Below are positions 8,854 through 18,404 of a stretch of 59,084 nt of DNA, piece by piece (positions within the stretch are counted from its first letter, which is position 1; every line of letters starts with the position of its first letter). The DNA is from Prochlorococcus sp. AG-402-A04 (GTDB taxonomy: Bacteria > Cyanobacteriota > Cyanobacteriia > PCC-6307 > Cyanobiaceae). The position numbers and the translations under genes were made by a program. Under the pieces are notes generated by a model. It was not told the DNA's origin. It ran no database searches and worked only from the letters and a program-made list of their open reading frames with translations. The DNA lies in NCBI GenBank assembly GCA_003278045.1, contig QCHG01000008.1, forward strand, positions 1 to 59,084. The letters run 5' to 3'.

Positions 8854-9897
8854 TTGAGTAGTTCATCATATTTCAAGTTAGTAGTAATTTTAATCACTTC
8901 TTTAATAATATGGACTTTAAGAGATTTTCTCCTCTTAATTGTTTGTTCTTTAGTAATTTCAAATATTGTATGTAATCTATGTAATCAAATTCAAAAGGGA
9001 TTGAAAATTCCCCGATCGCTTTCTTTGGTTCTTGTCTTAACTGTTATATCAGTAATAGTATTTACTATTTTTATTCTTGTATTGCCTCCGTTTATAAAAG
9101 AATTCAATGAAATATTAGTTGATATTCCAAATGGTTTATCGAAAATAAATATTTTGATTAATACAAATCTGAACAAATTTAATAGCCTATTTTATGGTGA
9201 ACAATCAGAGAATGTTATAGACATATTCAGTCTAATAAATAATGTAGTAACCATCCCAGATGCCTCAACCATTGCAAAAGCTATTCAAGAAAGTTTTAGG
9301 AATTTAATAAATATAGCGGGGAATCTGGGTTCAGGTCTTTTGAAATTAATATTCGTATTAGCAGTGAGTTTAATGATTTCTATTGAACCAAAACAATATA
9401 AAGAAAATATACTTCTACTAATTCCAAAAAATTATCGCAACAAATTTAGAAATATTCTGGAAAAATGCAATATTGCATTAGCAAATTGGACTTTTTCAAT
9501 GGTCATAAGCTCATTATCAGTAGGTTTATTATCATTAATAGTTTTATCTATATTAGATGTCAAATATGTTGTCTCAAATGCTCTAATAGCAATGGTTCTT
9601 AATGTAATTCCAAATATAGGTCCAGTTATTAGTGGTATATTTCCAATCTCAATTGCACTTCTAGATAATTTCTGGAAGCCACTGGCCGTATTAGGCGCAT
9701 ATATAATTATTCAAAATATTGAAAGCTATATAATAATGCCATCCATTATGAAGAAAAAAGCAAACTTACTTCCTGGTTTGACATTAATATCACAATTTGG
9801 ATTTACATTTATTTTTGGTCCATTAGGCTTAGTCCTTTCTCTTCCATTGGCAGTAGTAATACAGGTTTTAATCAAAGAATCATTTAAAGATAATTAA
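8854..9897 (+). CDS. PerM/AI-2E family membrane permease
   Basis: A 347-residue polytopic inner-membrane protein with about eight hydrophobic segments and the family arrangement: two TM pairs, a long loop (about 85-145, with the FIKEFNEILVDIPNGL pattern) and a C-terminal TM block ending in GPLGLVLSLPLAVVIQV. Family members export small molecules or ions and the substrate is not predictable. The best start is a TTG 13 bp after psb28, because no ATG lies in a suitable place. Confidence 0.85.
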   Translation: MSSSSYFKLVVILITSLIIWTLRDFLLLIVCSLVISNIVCNLCNQIQKGLKIPRSLSLVLVLTVISVIVFTIFILVLPPFIKEFNEILVDIPNGLSKINILINTNLNKFNSLFYGEQSENVIDIFSLINNVVTIPDASTIAKAIQESFRNLINIAGNLGSGLLKLIFVLAVSLMISIEPKQYKENILLLIPKNYRNKFRNILEKCNIALANWTFSMVISSLSVGLLSLIVLSILDVKYVVSNALIAMVLNVIPNIGPVISGIFPISIALLDNFWKPLAVLGAYIIIQNIESYIIMPSIMKKKANLLPGLTLISQFGFTFIFGPLGLVLSLPLAVVIQVLIKESFKDN

Positions 9898-9900
9898 AAA

Positions 9901-10083
9901 CTACTTAATTAATTTTTTATATAAATATGGGTAGGAAAAAAGTATAAAGAAAGCTAAGGGATGTTTACCAATAGCAAAATATAGTGAGCTAAAAGTAAAG
10001 TGGTCAAATAATATTCTTAGCTCAGTAGAGATATCTATTAAAACTAAAGAAAATAAAATTATCAAATAGTAATTCAATTTCAT
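9901..10083 (-). CDS. Small membrane protein following secF
   Basis: A 60-residue protein with two hydrophobic stretches (about 4-18 and 33-52) around ELRILFDHFTFSSLYFAIGKH, and a basic C-terminus. The central motif pattern looks like a conserved cyanobacterial small membrane protein. It lies 18 bp after the secF stop on the same strand, so it is probably the last gene of the pdhB-secD-secF unit. Function unknown. Confidence 0.65.
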   Translation of the reverse strand: MKLNYYLIILFSLVLIDISTELRILFDHFTFSSLYFAIGKHPLAFFILFSYPYLYKKLIK

Positions 10084-10101
10084 GAAATTAGAAGCTTAAG
10101 G

Positions 10102-11016
10102 TCAGTCTTTAAGCAACAAAGATGGAGCCAATAAAATACTTGAATAACTTCCAACTATAATTCCTAATGATAAGGACAAGGAAAACCAGAATAGCGAGTA
10201 AGATCCAAACAAAATAATGCTTAATAAAGGAATAAGGGTTGTAATACTGGTAAAGGTTGTTCTCCTAAATGATTCGTTTACTGATAATTGAATAGTTTCG
10301 TTATAGCCTTCTTTCATTGATTTTAAATTCTCACGAATTCTATCAAAAATAACAACAGTATCATTGACAGAATAACCAGCAATAGTTAGCAAGGACACCG
10401 CAAATAAACTATTTACCTCGACAGCTAATATAATGCCTAACCAAGAGAATATACCGAAAACAATTAATAAATCATGGAATAAAGCTAATAATGCAAACAA
10501 TGCATATTTTTTGTCAAATCTAATGGTTATATATAAAGATATTGCAAATAAAGAAACCAACAATGAAGTAACACAATTAGTAAGCAATCTTTTCCCAAGC
10601 TTTGGACCTATTAATCTTGAGTCCTTACTCTCATAATTTAGAGGTCCAAGAATATTATCAAGATTAGAAATAAGATTATTTGATTCTTCTATACTTAAAT
10701 AAGGTGTTCTTATTGAAATTAATTTATTATTATTTTGAAATTGTAATTTAAGATTATTTAAAACTTTTTTATTTTTAGAGATCTCTTTTAAATTTTCAAA
10801 AACTGAATCTGGGGAAAGATTAGAACATTCCGCTTCACAAACTCTTTCTATTCTAAGTTCATTTCCACCTATAAAATCCATCCCTATATTTATAGGTTTT
10901 TTATAAGAGGTATTAAAAGTAGAATATAAAATTCCTAGAAGACTAAACAAAATAAGAACAGTTGAAAAACCAATTATCTTTTTTTTATTTTTTATTAATT
11001 CAAGATTGTATTTCAT
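10102..11016 (-). CDS. secF: Protein translocase subunit SecF
   Basis: A 304-residue integral membrane partner of SecD that uses the proton gradient to help pull proteins out through SecYEG. It shows the N-terminal TM, GMDFIGGNELRIE as the family glycine-rich motif, a periplasmic domain (about 45-135) and five further TM helices with SLLTIAGYSVNDTVVIFDRI. The gene follows secD by 21 bp. Confidence 0.97.
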   Translation of the reverse strand: MKYNLELIKNKKKIIGFSTVLILFSLLGILYSTFNTSYKKPINIGMDFIGGNELRIERVCEAECSNLSPDSVFENLKEISKNKKVLNNLKLQFQNNNKLISIRTPYLSIEESNNLISNLDNILGPLNYESKDSRLIGPKLGKRLLTNCVTSLLVSLFAISLYITIRFDKKYALFALLALFHDLLIVFGIFSWLGIILAVEVNSLFAVSLLTIAGYSVNDTVVIFDRIRENLKSMKEGYNETIQLSVNESFRRTTFTSITTLIPLLSIILFGSYSLFWFSLSLSLGIIVGSYSSILLAPSLLLKD

Positions 11017-11037
11017 GGGTAATTAGAAATAAATAAT

Positions 11038-12507
11038 TTAATTTGAAAAATTATTCCTTGGCAGAAAGAGATTTTTTTGTCTCAAAGATTGATATGTTGT
11101 AAAAAATCGCAAAATAGTTTTAGAACAATTTAATGAGGTAAACAAGCTTATTAAGACTCCTATACCTAAGGTTGCGGCAAAACCCTTAACAAAATTTGTT
11201 CCTAATAAAAACAATACAAAACAACTAAGAAGAGTTGTAATATGGCCATCAACTATGGATGAATTAGCTCTTTGAAAACCGCTATCAATAGATCTTGTAA
11301 GAGTATTACCATCATATAATTCTTCTCTAATTCTCTCAAATATTAGAATATTTGCATCAACTGCCATACCAATGCTGAGTATAAGCCCAGATATTCCAGG
11401 TAAAGTCAAAGTTACAGGAATCAAAGAATATAGGGCTAAGTTAAAAAAACCATAAAGTACTAGAGAAAGAACTGAAACAAAACCTAAAATTCTATAATTA
11501 AAAATCATAAATAAACCAACAAAAATTAGTCCACTAATAGCTGCATAAAGACTTTTTAAAATATTTTTGGATCCCAACAGAGCCCCTATAGTATTAGTTT
11601 CTACTATTTCAATTGGCAATGGTAATGAGCCTCCTTTAAGTTGAACTTCTAATTCTCTAGCATTTTCAGCATTAAAATTACCACTTATTGTTGCTGATCC
11701 ACCTGTAATCCCAGTATTAGCAAACTGATTACCAACACTAGCTTCACTTATTGATTCGCCATCTAGAATGATAGCCAAAAGTTGATTAGTGCCAGCAATT
11801 GACTTTGTAATTTCTGCAAACTTTTCACCACCCGAATTACTAAAAGTTAATAAAACTTCCCAATTACTATTTGTTTGTTCTTGTCTCCTTCCTGCATTAA
11901 TAAGATCCTTACCAGATAAATCTGTTTTAATAAATAAATTTGTAATTTCTTTATCAACATACTTTTTAATTTCAATTAACTTCCCATATAGATCACTACT
12001 AGTAGTCGAGTAATTTAATTCTTGCTCTACCTCTTTAAGATCATCTTGAATAATTTTAAAGAAATTATCATCAAATTGACTTTTTTCTGAAGAGGAATAT
12101 TGATCAAAAATTTCTTTAATTTTCAATCTCTGAAGCTGCAAGATTTTTAAATCTGTAGATGTTCCTGCTTTTTGGGTCCTAAACTCTAATAGAGCAGTCT
12201 TACCTAAAATTCTTGAAGCAACTAATGGATTTTGTTCTCCTGGTAGTTCTAAAATTAATTGATCTCCACCAAGGGTTTGCAAGTTTGATTCTGAAACCCC
12301 TAAGTTATTAACGCGTCTATCTATAACCGAATTAACTGCATCAAGTTCATCCTTTGTTACCTTCCCTTCCTCTTTACTAATTTGTAGTGTAAGTTGAGAA
12401 CCGCCTTGTAAATCCAATCCCAACTGTAAGGGGTAATTTATTAAAAGATAAACAGATAGCGTAAGTAGAAATATAATAAAAAAAAGCCAACCTTGCCTTC
12501 TTTTCAT
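11038..12507 (-). CDS. secD: Protein translocase subunit SecD
   Basis: A 489-residue SecD with six TM helices. Visible are the N-terminal TM followed by LGLDLQGGSQLTLQI, the P1 head with VNSVIDRRVNNLGVSE and LILELPG, ANARELEVQLKGGSLPLPI before TM2, and the conserved TM4-5 region SIGMAVDANILIFERIREE. It starts 3 bp after the pdhB stop, so a central-carbon gene and a secretion gene share a transcript. Confidence 0.97.
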   Translation of the reverse strand: MKRRQGWLFFIIFLLTLSVYLLINYPLQLGLDLQGGSQLTLQISKEEGKVTKDELDAVNSVIDRRVNNLGVSESNLQTLGGDQLILELPGEQNPLVASRILGKTALLEFRTQKAGTSTDLKILQLQRLKIKEIFDQYSSSEKSQFDDNFFKIIQDDLKEVEQELNYSTTSSDLYGKLIEIKKYVDKEITNLFIKTDLSGKDLINAGRRQEQTNSNWEVLLTFSNSGGEKFAEITKSIAGTNQLLAIILDGESISEASVGNQFANTGITGGSATISGNFNAENARELEVQLKGGSLPLPIEIVETNTIGALLGSKNILKSLYAAISGLIFVGLFMIFNYRILGFVSVLSLVLYGFFNLALYSLIPVTLTLPGISGLILSIGMAVDANILIFERIREELYDGNTLTRSIDSGFQRANSSIVDGHITTLLSCFVLFLLGTNFVKGFAATLGIGVLISLFTSLNCSKTILRFFTTYQSLRQKNLFLPRNNFSN

Positions 12508-12510
12508 TAC

Positions 12511-13494
12511 CTATATACTCCCACTAATTAAATCTTCAACTTTTTCAATTACTTGATGTGGTTGAATTATTGTCAAATTTTCAAGATTTCCATTATACGG
12601 AGTCGGAATATCCTGACTAGATAATCTAATTGGTCGGGCATCAAGATCATCGAAACACTCTTCTGTTATCAAGGCAATTAATTCTGCACCAATACCTCCA
12701 GTCTTCATACATTCTTCAACAATAATTACTTTATTTGTTTTTCTTATTGATTTTGAGATAGTTTCCATATCAAATGGTTTTAAACTTATTAAATCGATTA
12801 ACTCAACATCTATTCCTTTTTTTTCTAATTCTTCAACAGCTTTAAGACAGTGATGTCTCATTCTTGAATAAGTCAATAAAGTAATATCCTTTCCTTCTTT
12901 TACAACGTCTGCCTGATCTAAAGCGCATGTATAATCACCCTCAGGTAATTCTTCAGACAAGTTATATAGAAGAACATGTTCGAAAAATAGAACCGGATTA
13001 TCATCTCTTATAGCTGCTTTCATTAAACCTTTAGCATTTGTGGGCGTACTACATGCAACAATCTTTATGCCAGGAACTGCATGAAAATATGCTTCAAGTC
13101 TTTGACTATGCTCAGCACCAAGTTGACGACCAACTCCTCCAGGACCTCGAACTACTGCTGGTATTTTATAATTTCCGCCACTTGTATATCTAAGCATACC
13201 CATATTGTTAGATATCTGATTAAAAGCTAAAAGCAAAAAACCCATATTCATTCCTTCTACTATTGGTCTTAAGCCAGTCATTGCTGCACCCACAGCCATA
13301 CCAGTAAAACTATTCTCTGCAATTGGAGTATCTAAGACTCTTAACTCTCCATATTTTTCATATAAATCCTTAGTTACCTTATAAGATCCTCCATATTGAC
13401 CAACATCTTCCCCCATAACGCAAACATTTACATCATTTGCCATTTCTTCATCAATTGCCTCTTTCAAAGCATTAAATAATAATGTTCCAGCCAC
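12511..13494 (-). CDS. pdhB: Pyruvate dehydrogenase E1 component, beta subunit
   Basis: The beta chain of the thiamine-diphosphate E1 enzyme that decarboxylates pyruvate and feeds acetyl-CoA synthesis. It is 327 residues, the standard length. Visible features include [18 protein letters not shown] near the N-terminus, [18 protein letters not shown] (54-71), [19 protein letters not shown] and a C-terminal transketolase-like domain with [17 protein letters not shown]. The alpha subunit is not in this window. It heads the pdhB-secD-secF run. Confidence 0.97.
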   Translation of the reverse strand: MAGTLLFNALKEAIDEEMANDVNVCVMGEDVGQYGGSYKVTKDLYEKYGELRVLDTPIAENSFTGMAVGAAMTGLRPIVEGMNMGFLLLAFNQISNNMGMLRYTSGGNYKIPAVVRGPGGVGRQLGAEHSQRLEAYFHAVPGIKIVACSTPTNAKGLMKAAIRDDNPVLFFEHVLLYNLSEELPEGDYTCALDQADVVKEGKDITLLTYSRMRHHCLKAVEELEKKGIDVELIDLISLKPFDMETISKSIRKTNKVIIVEECMKTGGIGAELIALITEECFDDLDARPIRLSSQDIPTPYNGNLENLTIIQPHQVIEKVEDLISGSI

Positions 13495-13543
13495 AATTAA
13501 TTACCTAATTAATCACACATATAATCCTACCACTTTGAATAAT

Positions 13544-13639
13544 TCAACCTCCTTCAGCGAACGTTATGAGTAGTAATATTGATAAAATCATTCCAGGAGA
13601 AAGCAAAAGGACTAAAAGGCCTAAGTCATGTAAAGACAT
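13544..13639 (-). CDS. Very small membrane peptide (31 aa) between DUF3082 gene and pdhB
   Basis: ATG at 13639 gives a 31-residue frame. Nearly all of it is one hydrophobic helix (DLGLLVLLLSPGMILSILLL), ending in FAEGG. This resembles in size and style the single-helix subunits of cyanobacterial photosynthetic complexes, though I cannot match it to a named one. It sits on the same strand between a DUF3082 gene and pdhB, in a 179-bp gap that is otherwise unexplained. Confidence 0.5.
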   Translation of the reverse strand: MSLHDLGLLVLLLSPGMILSILLLITFAEGG

Positions 13640-13673
13640 TCAAAGAAAGTGTTTTTTTAATAATATTGGCAAT

Positions 13674-13976
13674 TCAACTTTTCTTCACAATAAAACTGCG
13701 AATAAATACAATAAAAAGTCCTATACCAATAAAAGCAAAAGAGAAAGTTAGCAAAAAAGATAATCCAATTATTAAGGTATTAATACTAGAGGAAATATTT
13801 TGGACTATTTCAGAAGAATTAGATGGTTTATGTACTGAAAAATAAATTGCAATTTTATTACTTAAAAAATAAAAAAATATAAATAATAAAAAACTTGTTA
13901 ATGATCCAATAATAAAATTTAAAGGTCCTTTTTCGGGAATATTTTTTTCAATATTCTCATTACTATTATCAGCCAC
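13674..13976 (-). CDS. DUF3082-type two-helix membrane protein
   Basis: A 100-residue protein with a polar N-terminus, two long hydrophobic helices (about 19-45 and 65-95) and a basic end. Position (next to ispE) and topology match the cyanobacterial DUF3082 family, of unknown function. The gap to ispE is only 22 bp, so cotranscription is likely. Confidence 0.7.
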   Translation of the reverse strand: MADNSNENIEKNIPEKGPLNFIIGSLTSFLLFIFFYFLSNKIAIYFSVHKPSNSSEIVQNISSSINTLIIGLSFLLTFSFAFIGIGLFIVFIRSFIVKKS

Positions 13977-13998
13977 AATAGATTTTTATAAAAAAAAT

Positions 13999-14934
13999 TT
14001 AAATGAATGTTATTCCCTTTTCAAGGAAAGTGCAAACCCATGAATCATAGCCTTTATCTTTAAATAATTTAGAATTTGCAGTTAATTCTTTTTTAGCAGT
14101 CTCTAAATCTTTAAACAGTGCAAAGCATGTAGGGCCTGATCCACTCATTGAAAATGTGAGACAATTTTCTAATTTAGAAAGTAAATATAATGCCAGGTTT
14201 ACAGAATCATTTTCATTTTCAACGACTAACTGCAAATCATTTTTTATTGTTAAGTATTGATTATCAAAATTTAAGTTATTTAAACCATTATCTCTTAAAT
14301 CTTTTCTTATGTTCTCAATCATTTCTCTATTTGTAAGATATTGATCACAAAATCTATTACTATATTTTTTATAAGTTTCAGCTGTAGATACTGAAACATT
14401 TGGATTTTTTAAAAGAATTACTCCATATTCAAAGTTTGAATCTAATTTCTCCAAAATTTCTCCTCTTCCAAAACATAATTGAATACCACCATTTATAAAA
14501 AATGGAATATCAGATCCTAAAGTTGATGCTAATGAACATAATGTTTCTTGATCTAAGTTCAAATCCCATAACTTATTAAGACCAATTAATGTTGCTGCTG
14601 CATTACTGGATCCACCAGCTAATCCTGCGCCAATCGGAATATTTTTTCTTAAAAATATATTCGCACCGTAATCTATATTTGATTTTTTCCTTAATAGATT
14701 TGCCGATTTAACAATTAAATTATCATCAGATAAGGTTAAATCATTACAATCAGACTCAAGTTTAATTAAACCTTCATTATTAATTTCAAATTCTAAATAA
14801 TCAGAAAGATCGATATTTTGCATAATCATTGCTAACTCATGAAATCCATCCTTTCTTTTACCAATAACTTCAAGGTGCAAATTTATTTTGGCTGGAGATT
14901 TTATATGAATTTTCTTTTTAGCTAAATCTTGCAT
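13999..14934 (-). CDS. ispE: 4-diphosphocytidyl-2-C-methyl-D-erythritol kinase
   Basis: The GHMP kinase of the MEP isoprenoid pathway. It phosphorylates CDP-ME and so feeds carotenoids, the phytol tail of chlorophyll, and quinones. The 311-residue protein has KSPAKINLHLEV at 13-24, the GHMP ATP loop PIGAGLAGGSSNAAA at 100-114 and the C-terminal MSGSGPTCFALF motif. It follows rsmA by 12 bp. Confidence 0.96.
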   Translation of the reverse strand: MQDLAKKKIHIKSPAKINLHLEVIGKRKDGFHELAMIMQNIDLSDYLEFEINNEGLIKLESDCNDLTLSDDNLIVKSANLLRKKSNIDYGANIFLRKNIPIGAGLAGGSSNAAATLIGLNKLWDLNLDQETLCSLASTLGSDIPFFINGGIQLCFGRGEILEKLDSNFEYGVILLKNPNVSVSTAETYKKYSNRFCDQYLTNREMIENIRKDLRDNGLNNLNFDNQYLTIKNDLQLVVENENDSVNLALYLLSKLENCLTFSMSGSGPTCFALFKDLETAKKELTANSKLFKDKGYDSWVCTFLEKGITFI

Positions 14935-14946
14935 ATATTTAAATTT

Positions 14947-15771
14947 TTATTTTTTAATTTTAATACAATTTTCTGCAAGCTTAATCCATTGGTCAATCGA
15001 AATATCTTGTGGTCTTAAATTAAAACAAACTTTTGAAGATTCAGATAATTCATTTATCTCTTCATTTGAAAGTATTGAATTAAGAGTATTTCTAAGCATT
15101 TTTCTTCTTGAATTAAATGAAATTCGAAGAAGTTTATCTATATATTTTTCTAGACTAATATCTAATCTTAATTCATTCTTAACTGGTTCGAAAACTACTA
15201 AAGAAGAAAAAACCTTTGGAGGCGGACTAAATGATGAGGGGGGCACATCACATATTCTTTTTATTTTTGATAAAAGTTGCATTCTTACACTAAGTGCACC
15301 AGCATTGGGACTTCCTTCTTTTGACAACATCCTATCTACAACGTCTTTCTGCATTAAAAATATTATTTTTTCGTAATTATAATTTTTTATAATGCCCAAT
15401 CGACCTATGAAAATATCCAATATTGGTCCAGTTATATTGTAAGGAATATTTGCAATCACTTTTGTAATCTTCTTATTGATCGAATCTAAATTTACGGTAA
15501 GAATATCTCCCTGCTGAAGTGAAAACTTATCATTATTATTGAATTTATCATTTAATAAATTTATTAAATCTTTATCTAATTCAATAGCATGTAATTTTTT
15601 AATTTCTGAATCTAACAACTTAGATGTTAAAGCTCCTTTACCAGGACCAATTTCTAAAATAAAGTCATTTTCATTAAGAACAGCAATTTCTTTAATTTTT
15701 TCTAGTATTTTTTTATTTACCAACCAGTGTTGTCCAAATCTTTTTTTTTGATGATAGTTTTTAGAATTCAT
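14947..15771 (-). CDS. rsmA: 16S rRNA dimethyladenosine transferase RsmA (KsgA)
   Basis: Dimethylates two adjacent adenosines in the 3'-terminal hairpin of 16S rRNA, a late step in small-subunit maturation. In 274 residues it shows [14 protein letters not shown] (9-22), SAM motif [12 protein letters not shown] (39-49) and the catalytic NIPYNI (108-113), with a C-terminal helical domain containing [13 protein letters not shown]. It is the first gene of the minus-strand run rsmA-ispE-DUF3082. Confidence 0.96.
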   Translation of the reverse strand: MNSKNYHQKKRFGQHWLVNKKILEKIKEIAVLNENDFILEIGPGKGALTSKLLDSEIKKLHAIELDKDLINLLNDKFNNNDKFSLQQGDILTVNLDSINKKITKVIANIPYNITGPILDIFIGRLGIIKNYNYEKIIFLMQKDVVDRMLSKEGSPNAGALSVRMQLLSKIKRICDVPPSSFSPPPKVFSSLVVFEPVKNELRLDISLEKYIDKLLRISFNSRRKMLRNTLNSILSNEEINELSESSKVCFNLRPQDISIDQWIKLAENCIKIKK

Positions 15772-15827
15772 CTAAAAGATAAATAATATGTTTAAATTAA
15801 ATATGAATTTATTTAATCCTTTATATC

Positions 15828-16160
15828 ATGAGCTTATCAAAAAATAATTTAGATAAACTCAATAAATTAAAAAAAAAGAAAAATTTAAATAACGAAAGTA
15901 AAAATATAAATAATTACACAAATATAACTAATAATGATAATTTAATAACCAATCCACTTAATTCAGAAGATCCCAATAAAATTTTTTATTCGTTAATTGA
16001 TAATTCAGAATCTTTAGAAGAGACTTCTAACGTTAATAATTCACTAAGAAAAAGTGAGATTAATCAAATTAGTATGAATTCTAAAAAAGATAATTTTTCC
16101 AATAAATTAACAACCGAAGAGGAACTATATGATGAATTTAATTATCTTCTTGATGAATAA
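15828..16160 (+). CDS. Low-complexity Asn/Lys-rich protein with conserved acidic tail
   Basis: A 110-residue protein. Residues 1-90 are Asn, Lys and Ser rich and look disordered. The last 17 residues (LTTEEELYDEFNYLLDE) are compact and acidic and look like the conserved, functional part, perhaps a binding peptide. The gene lies between divergent rsmA and rlmH, 19 bp before the latter, and is probably cotranscribed with it. Function unknown. Confidence 0.6.
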   Translation: MSLSKNNLDKLNKLKKKKNLNNESKNINNYTNITNNDNLITNPLNSEDPNKIFYSLIDNSESLEETSNVNNSLRKSEINQISMNSKKDNFSNKLTTEEELYDEFNYLLDE

Positions 16161-16179
16161 TTAGTTTTGATATTTACTT

Positions 16180-16596
16180 ATGATTCAGAGTAATAGATTA
16201 GCAATTTATGCTATCGGCAAAATAAAGAAACTTTGGATTAGAGATGGAATTAATCAATACAAAAAAAGAATGCCTGAACTTATCATTAATGAGTTAAAGA
16301 CTTTTAATTTAAATAATCTTAGATCCAATAACAATATTATTATCTGCCTAAGTGAAGAAGGAAAACAGTTTAATTCGGTTGAACTATGTTCCTTACTCTT
16401 GAATTTTAAAAATAAAAAAATTAATTTCTTAATCGGTGATACTGATGGAGTTAGTTCAGATATAAAAGAAAAATCAGATCTTCTACTAAGCCTGTCTCCT
16501 TTAACTTTTCCTCATGAATTAGCTAGATTAATCCTAATCGAGCAAATCTATAGAGCTATTTCTATATCAAACAACTCCCCTTACCATCGTCCTTAA
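16180..16596 (+). CDS. rlmH: 23S rRNA (pseudouridine-1915-N3)-methyltransferase RlmH
   Basis: A 138-residue SPOUT methyltransferase that modifies the pseudouridine in helix 69 of assembled ribosomes. The SAM-binding knot shows FLIGDTDG (83-90, normally IGGADG), [22 protein letters not shown], and the invariant C-terminal YHRP (135-138). Length is slightly short of the usual 155 residues. Confidence 0.92.
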   Translation: MIQSNRLAIYAIGKIKKLWIRDGINQYKKRMPELIINELKTFNLNNLRSNNNIIICLSEEGKQFNSVELCSLLLNFKNKKINFLIGDTDGVSSDIKEKSDLLLSLSPLTFPHELARLILIEQIYRAISISNNSPYHRP

Positions 16597-16667
16597 AAAG
16601 ATTAGATTCAATCTAAAATTAATCTATAAAAGTTTAACAATTAACTATTTTTTGATTTTTTGCTATA

Positions 16668-16683
16668 TAGTACATATATACTA
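16668..16683 (+). promoter_or_regulatory. LexA (SOS) box overlapping the umuDC promoter
   Basis: A 16-bp near-perfect palindrome, TAGTACATATATACTA, with a single mismatch between the arms. It fits the marine-cyanobacterial LexA motif (AGTAC-type half-sites). Its right arm contains a -10-like TATACT (16677-16682), so bound LexA would block RNA polymerase directly. The start codon of umuD is only 11 bp beyond it. Confidence 0.8.
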
Positions 16684-16694
16684 TTAATTTAATC

Positions 16695-17111
16695 TTGGAT
16701 TCTTTTGATTCAACTACTAAAACATTTAAAATCCCCTTATTAACTGATTCGGTATCAGCAGGGTTTCCTTCTCCTGCAGATGACTATACAGAAGAAAATA
16801 TTGATTTAAACGAACATTTAATATCTAATCCTTTTAGCACTTTTTTTCTTAGAGTTAAAGGCGACTCAATGATAAATGCAGGAATTAAAGATAAAGATTT
16901 AATAATAGTAGACAAGAGCTTAACAGCCAGGCCAGGGAATATCATCATTGCAATGATAGATGGAGAATTTACAATAAAAAGATTATCTATAAAAAATAAT
17001 GAATTATATTTAAAATCAGAAAATCATAATTATCCTGATTTTAGATTTAAAAACCATATTGATGTACAGATATGGGGAGTTGTTATTTATTCAATACATA
17101 GCTATTTATGA
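16695..17111 (+). CDS. umuD: UmuD-like LexA-family self-cleaving protein
   Basis: A 138-residue S24 peptidase-fold protein that is cleaved on RecA filaments to give the active partner of the UmuC polymerase. The cleavage site is Ala22-Gly23 in SAGFPSPADDY (Cys-Gly in E. coli). The Ser-Lys dyad is Ser58 in GDSM and Lys95 in FTIKRL. The start is TTG at 16695, which leaves almost no leader after the predicted -10 box, so translation may be near-leaderless. The next gene overlaps by 4 bp. Confidence 0.92.
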   Translation: MDSFDSTTKTFKIPLLTDSVSAGFPSPADDYTEENIDLNEHLISNPFSTFFLRVKGDSMINAGIKDKDLIIVDKSLTARPGNIIIAMIDGEFTIKRLSIKNNELYLKSENHNYPDFRFKNHIDVQIWGVVIYSIHSYL

Positions 17112-18394
17112 GAATTTCAAATATTGATGCAATAGCTCTTATAGATGCTAATAATTTTTACGCGTCATGTGAACAAAATATTAATCCTCATTTGAGAAAT
17201 AAACCAGTAGTAATTTTATCTAATAATGACGGATGTATCATTGCAAGAAGCCCTGAAGCGCGGGCCTTAAAAATTAAAATGGGAACTCCGTATTTTAAGG
17301 TCAAAGAAAGACTAAATAAATTAGATGTAGCAGTCTTAAGCTCAAACTACTCGCTTTATGGGGATATGAGCAGAAGACTAATGAATTTACTGAAAAACTA
17401 CTGTGAACAGATAGAAATTTATTCCATTGACGAAGCATTCGTCTCGATTTCTAGACCTAATGATGAAAATCTATATCCTTGGGCAAGAAGCATAAGATCA
17501 TTAATATATCAGAATCTAGGGATTACCATAACAGTAGGAATAGGAGAAAATAAAGTAAGAGCAAAAATTGCTAATAAACTAGCTAAAAATATTGATTATT
17601 CAGCTGGAATATTTGATTTAGCTAGAACCGAAAATGAGAATAATTATTTGAAAAGAATTAGTATAGATAAGATATGGGGAGTCGGGAAACAAACCTCTAA
17701 TTGGTTACAAAGTAAAGGTATTAAAAATGCGAGAGAACTAAGAGATATGGAAGAAAATGAAATCATTAAGAAATTAGGCATCGTAGGGAAAAGACTGCAA
17801 TTAGAACTGAAAGGCCATAGATGCCTGCCCATAGAAAAAAACAAGAAATCAAAAAAAGAAATTCAGGTGAGCAGGAGTTTCGGCACGCCTATCACAAAAT
17901 TAGAAGACTTAACTCAAGCACTGGCAACTCACGCAATAAAAGCCTCTGAAAAAATGAGAAGTCAGAATTTACAATCATCTAATATTAGAGTATTTGCTAG
18001 AACCAGTAAATATTCAAGTCAAAATTATCAAAAAAGTGCTCATAGAAAACTTACAACTGCAACAGATGACACAAACAATATTTTAAAAATAGTAGTTGAA
18101 TTATCTAAAGAAATTTATAATCCCGAATATAAATTCTCAAAAGCTGGTGTTTTAATGCAGGATTTAACAAATAGCGAATATTTGCAGCAATCAGTTATCA
18201 ATTACAAATCTCAGACAGTCTTAAAAAAATCAACAAATCTTATGAAAACGATTGATTTATTAAATAAAAGATTTAATAACAATGCAATTACATGGGCCAT
18301 TACAAAAAATCCACAAAGTTGGAAGATGAATAAGAATTTCTTAAGTCGCTCATCTACAACTGATATAGAACAAATCCCAACTATAGTGAAGTAA
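17108..18394 (+). CDS. umuC: UmuC-like Y-family DNA polymerase (translesion synthesis)
   Basis: A 428-residue Y-family polymerase. Metal-binding residues are in LIDANNFYAS (Asp13) and YSIDEAF (Asp108, Glu109). HhH-type and little-finger regions follow, and the UmuC-type C-terminal domain includes KAGVLMQDL. It copies past damaged bases as a complex with cleaved UmuD. The ATGA overlap with umuD indicates translational coupling. Regulation by the LexA box upstream of umuD is inferred. Confidence 0.95.
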   Translation: MRISNIDAIALIDANNFYASCEQNINPHLRNKPVVILSNNDGCIIARSPEARALKIKMGTPYFKVKERLNKLDVAVLSSNYSLYGDMSRRLMNLLKNYCEQIEIYSIDEAFVSISRPNDENLYPWARSIRSLIYQNLGITITVGIGENKVRAKIANKLAKNIDYSAGIFDLARTENENNYLKRISIDKIWGVGKQTSNWLQSKGIKNARELRDMEENEIIKKLGIVGKRLQLELKGHRCLPIEKNKKSKKEIQVSRSFGTPITKLEDLTQALATHAIKASEKMRSQNLQSSNIRVFARTSKYSSQNYQKSAHRKLTTATDDTNNILKIVVELSKEIYNPEYKFSKAGVLMQDLTNSEYLQQSVINYKSQTVLKKSTNLMKTIDLLNKRFNNNAITWAITKNPQSWKMNKNFLSRSSTTDIEQIPTIVK

Positions 18395-18404
18395 ACAAAA
18401 TAGA

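Noticed and set aside
13544..13556. Perfect AAGGAGGT Shine-Dalgarno match on the minus strand
   Set aside because: It encodes the last residues (EGG) of the 31-residue frame and lies about 50 bp from the pdhB start, too far to serve it.
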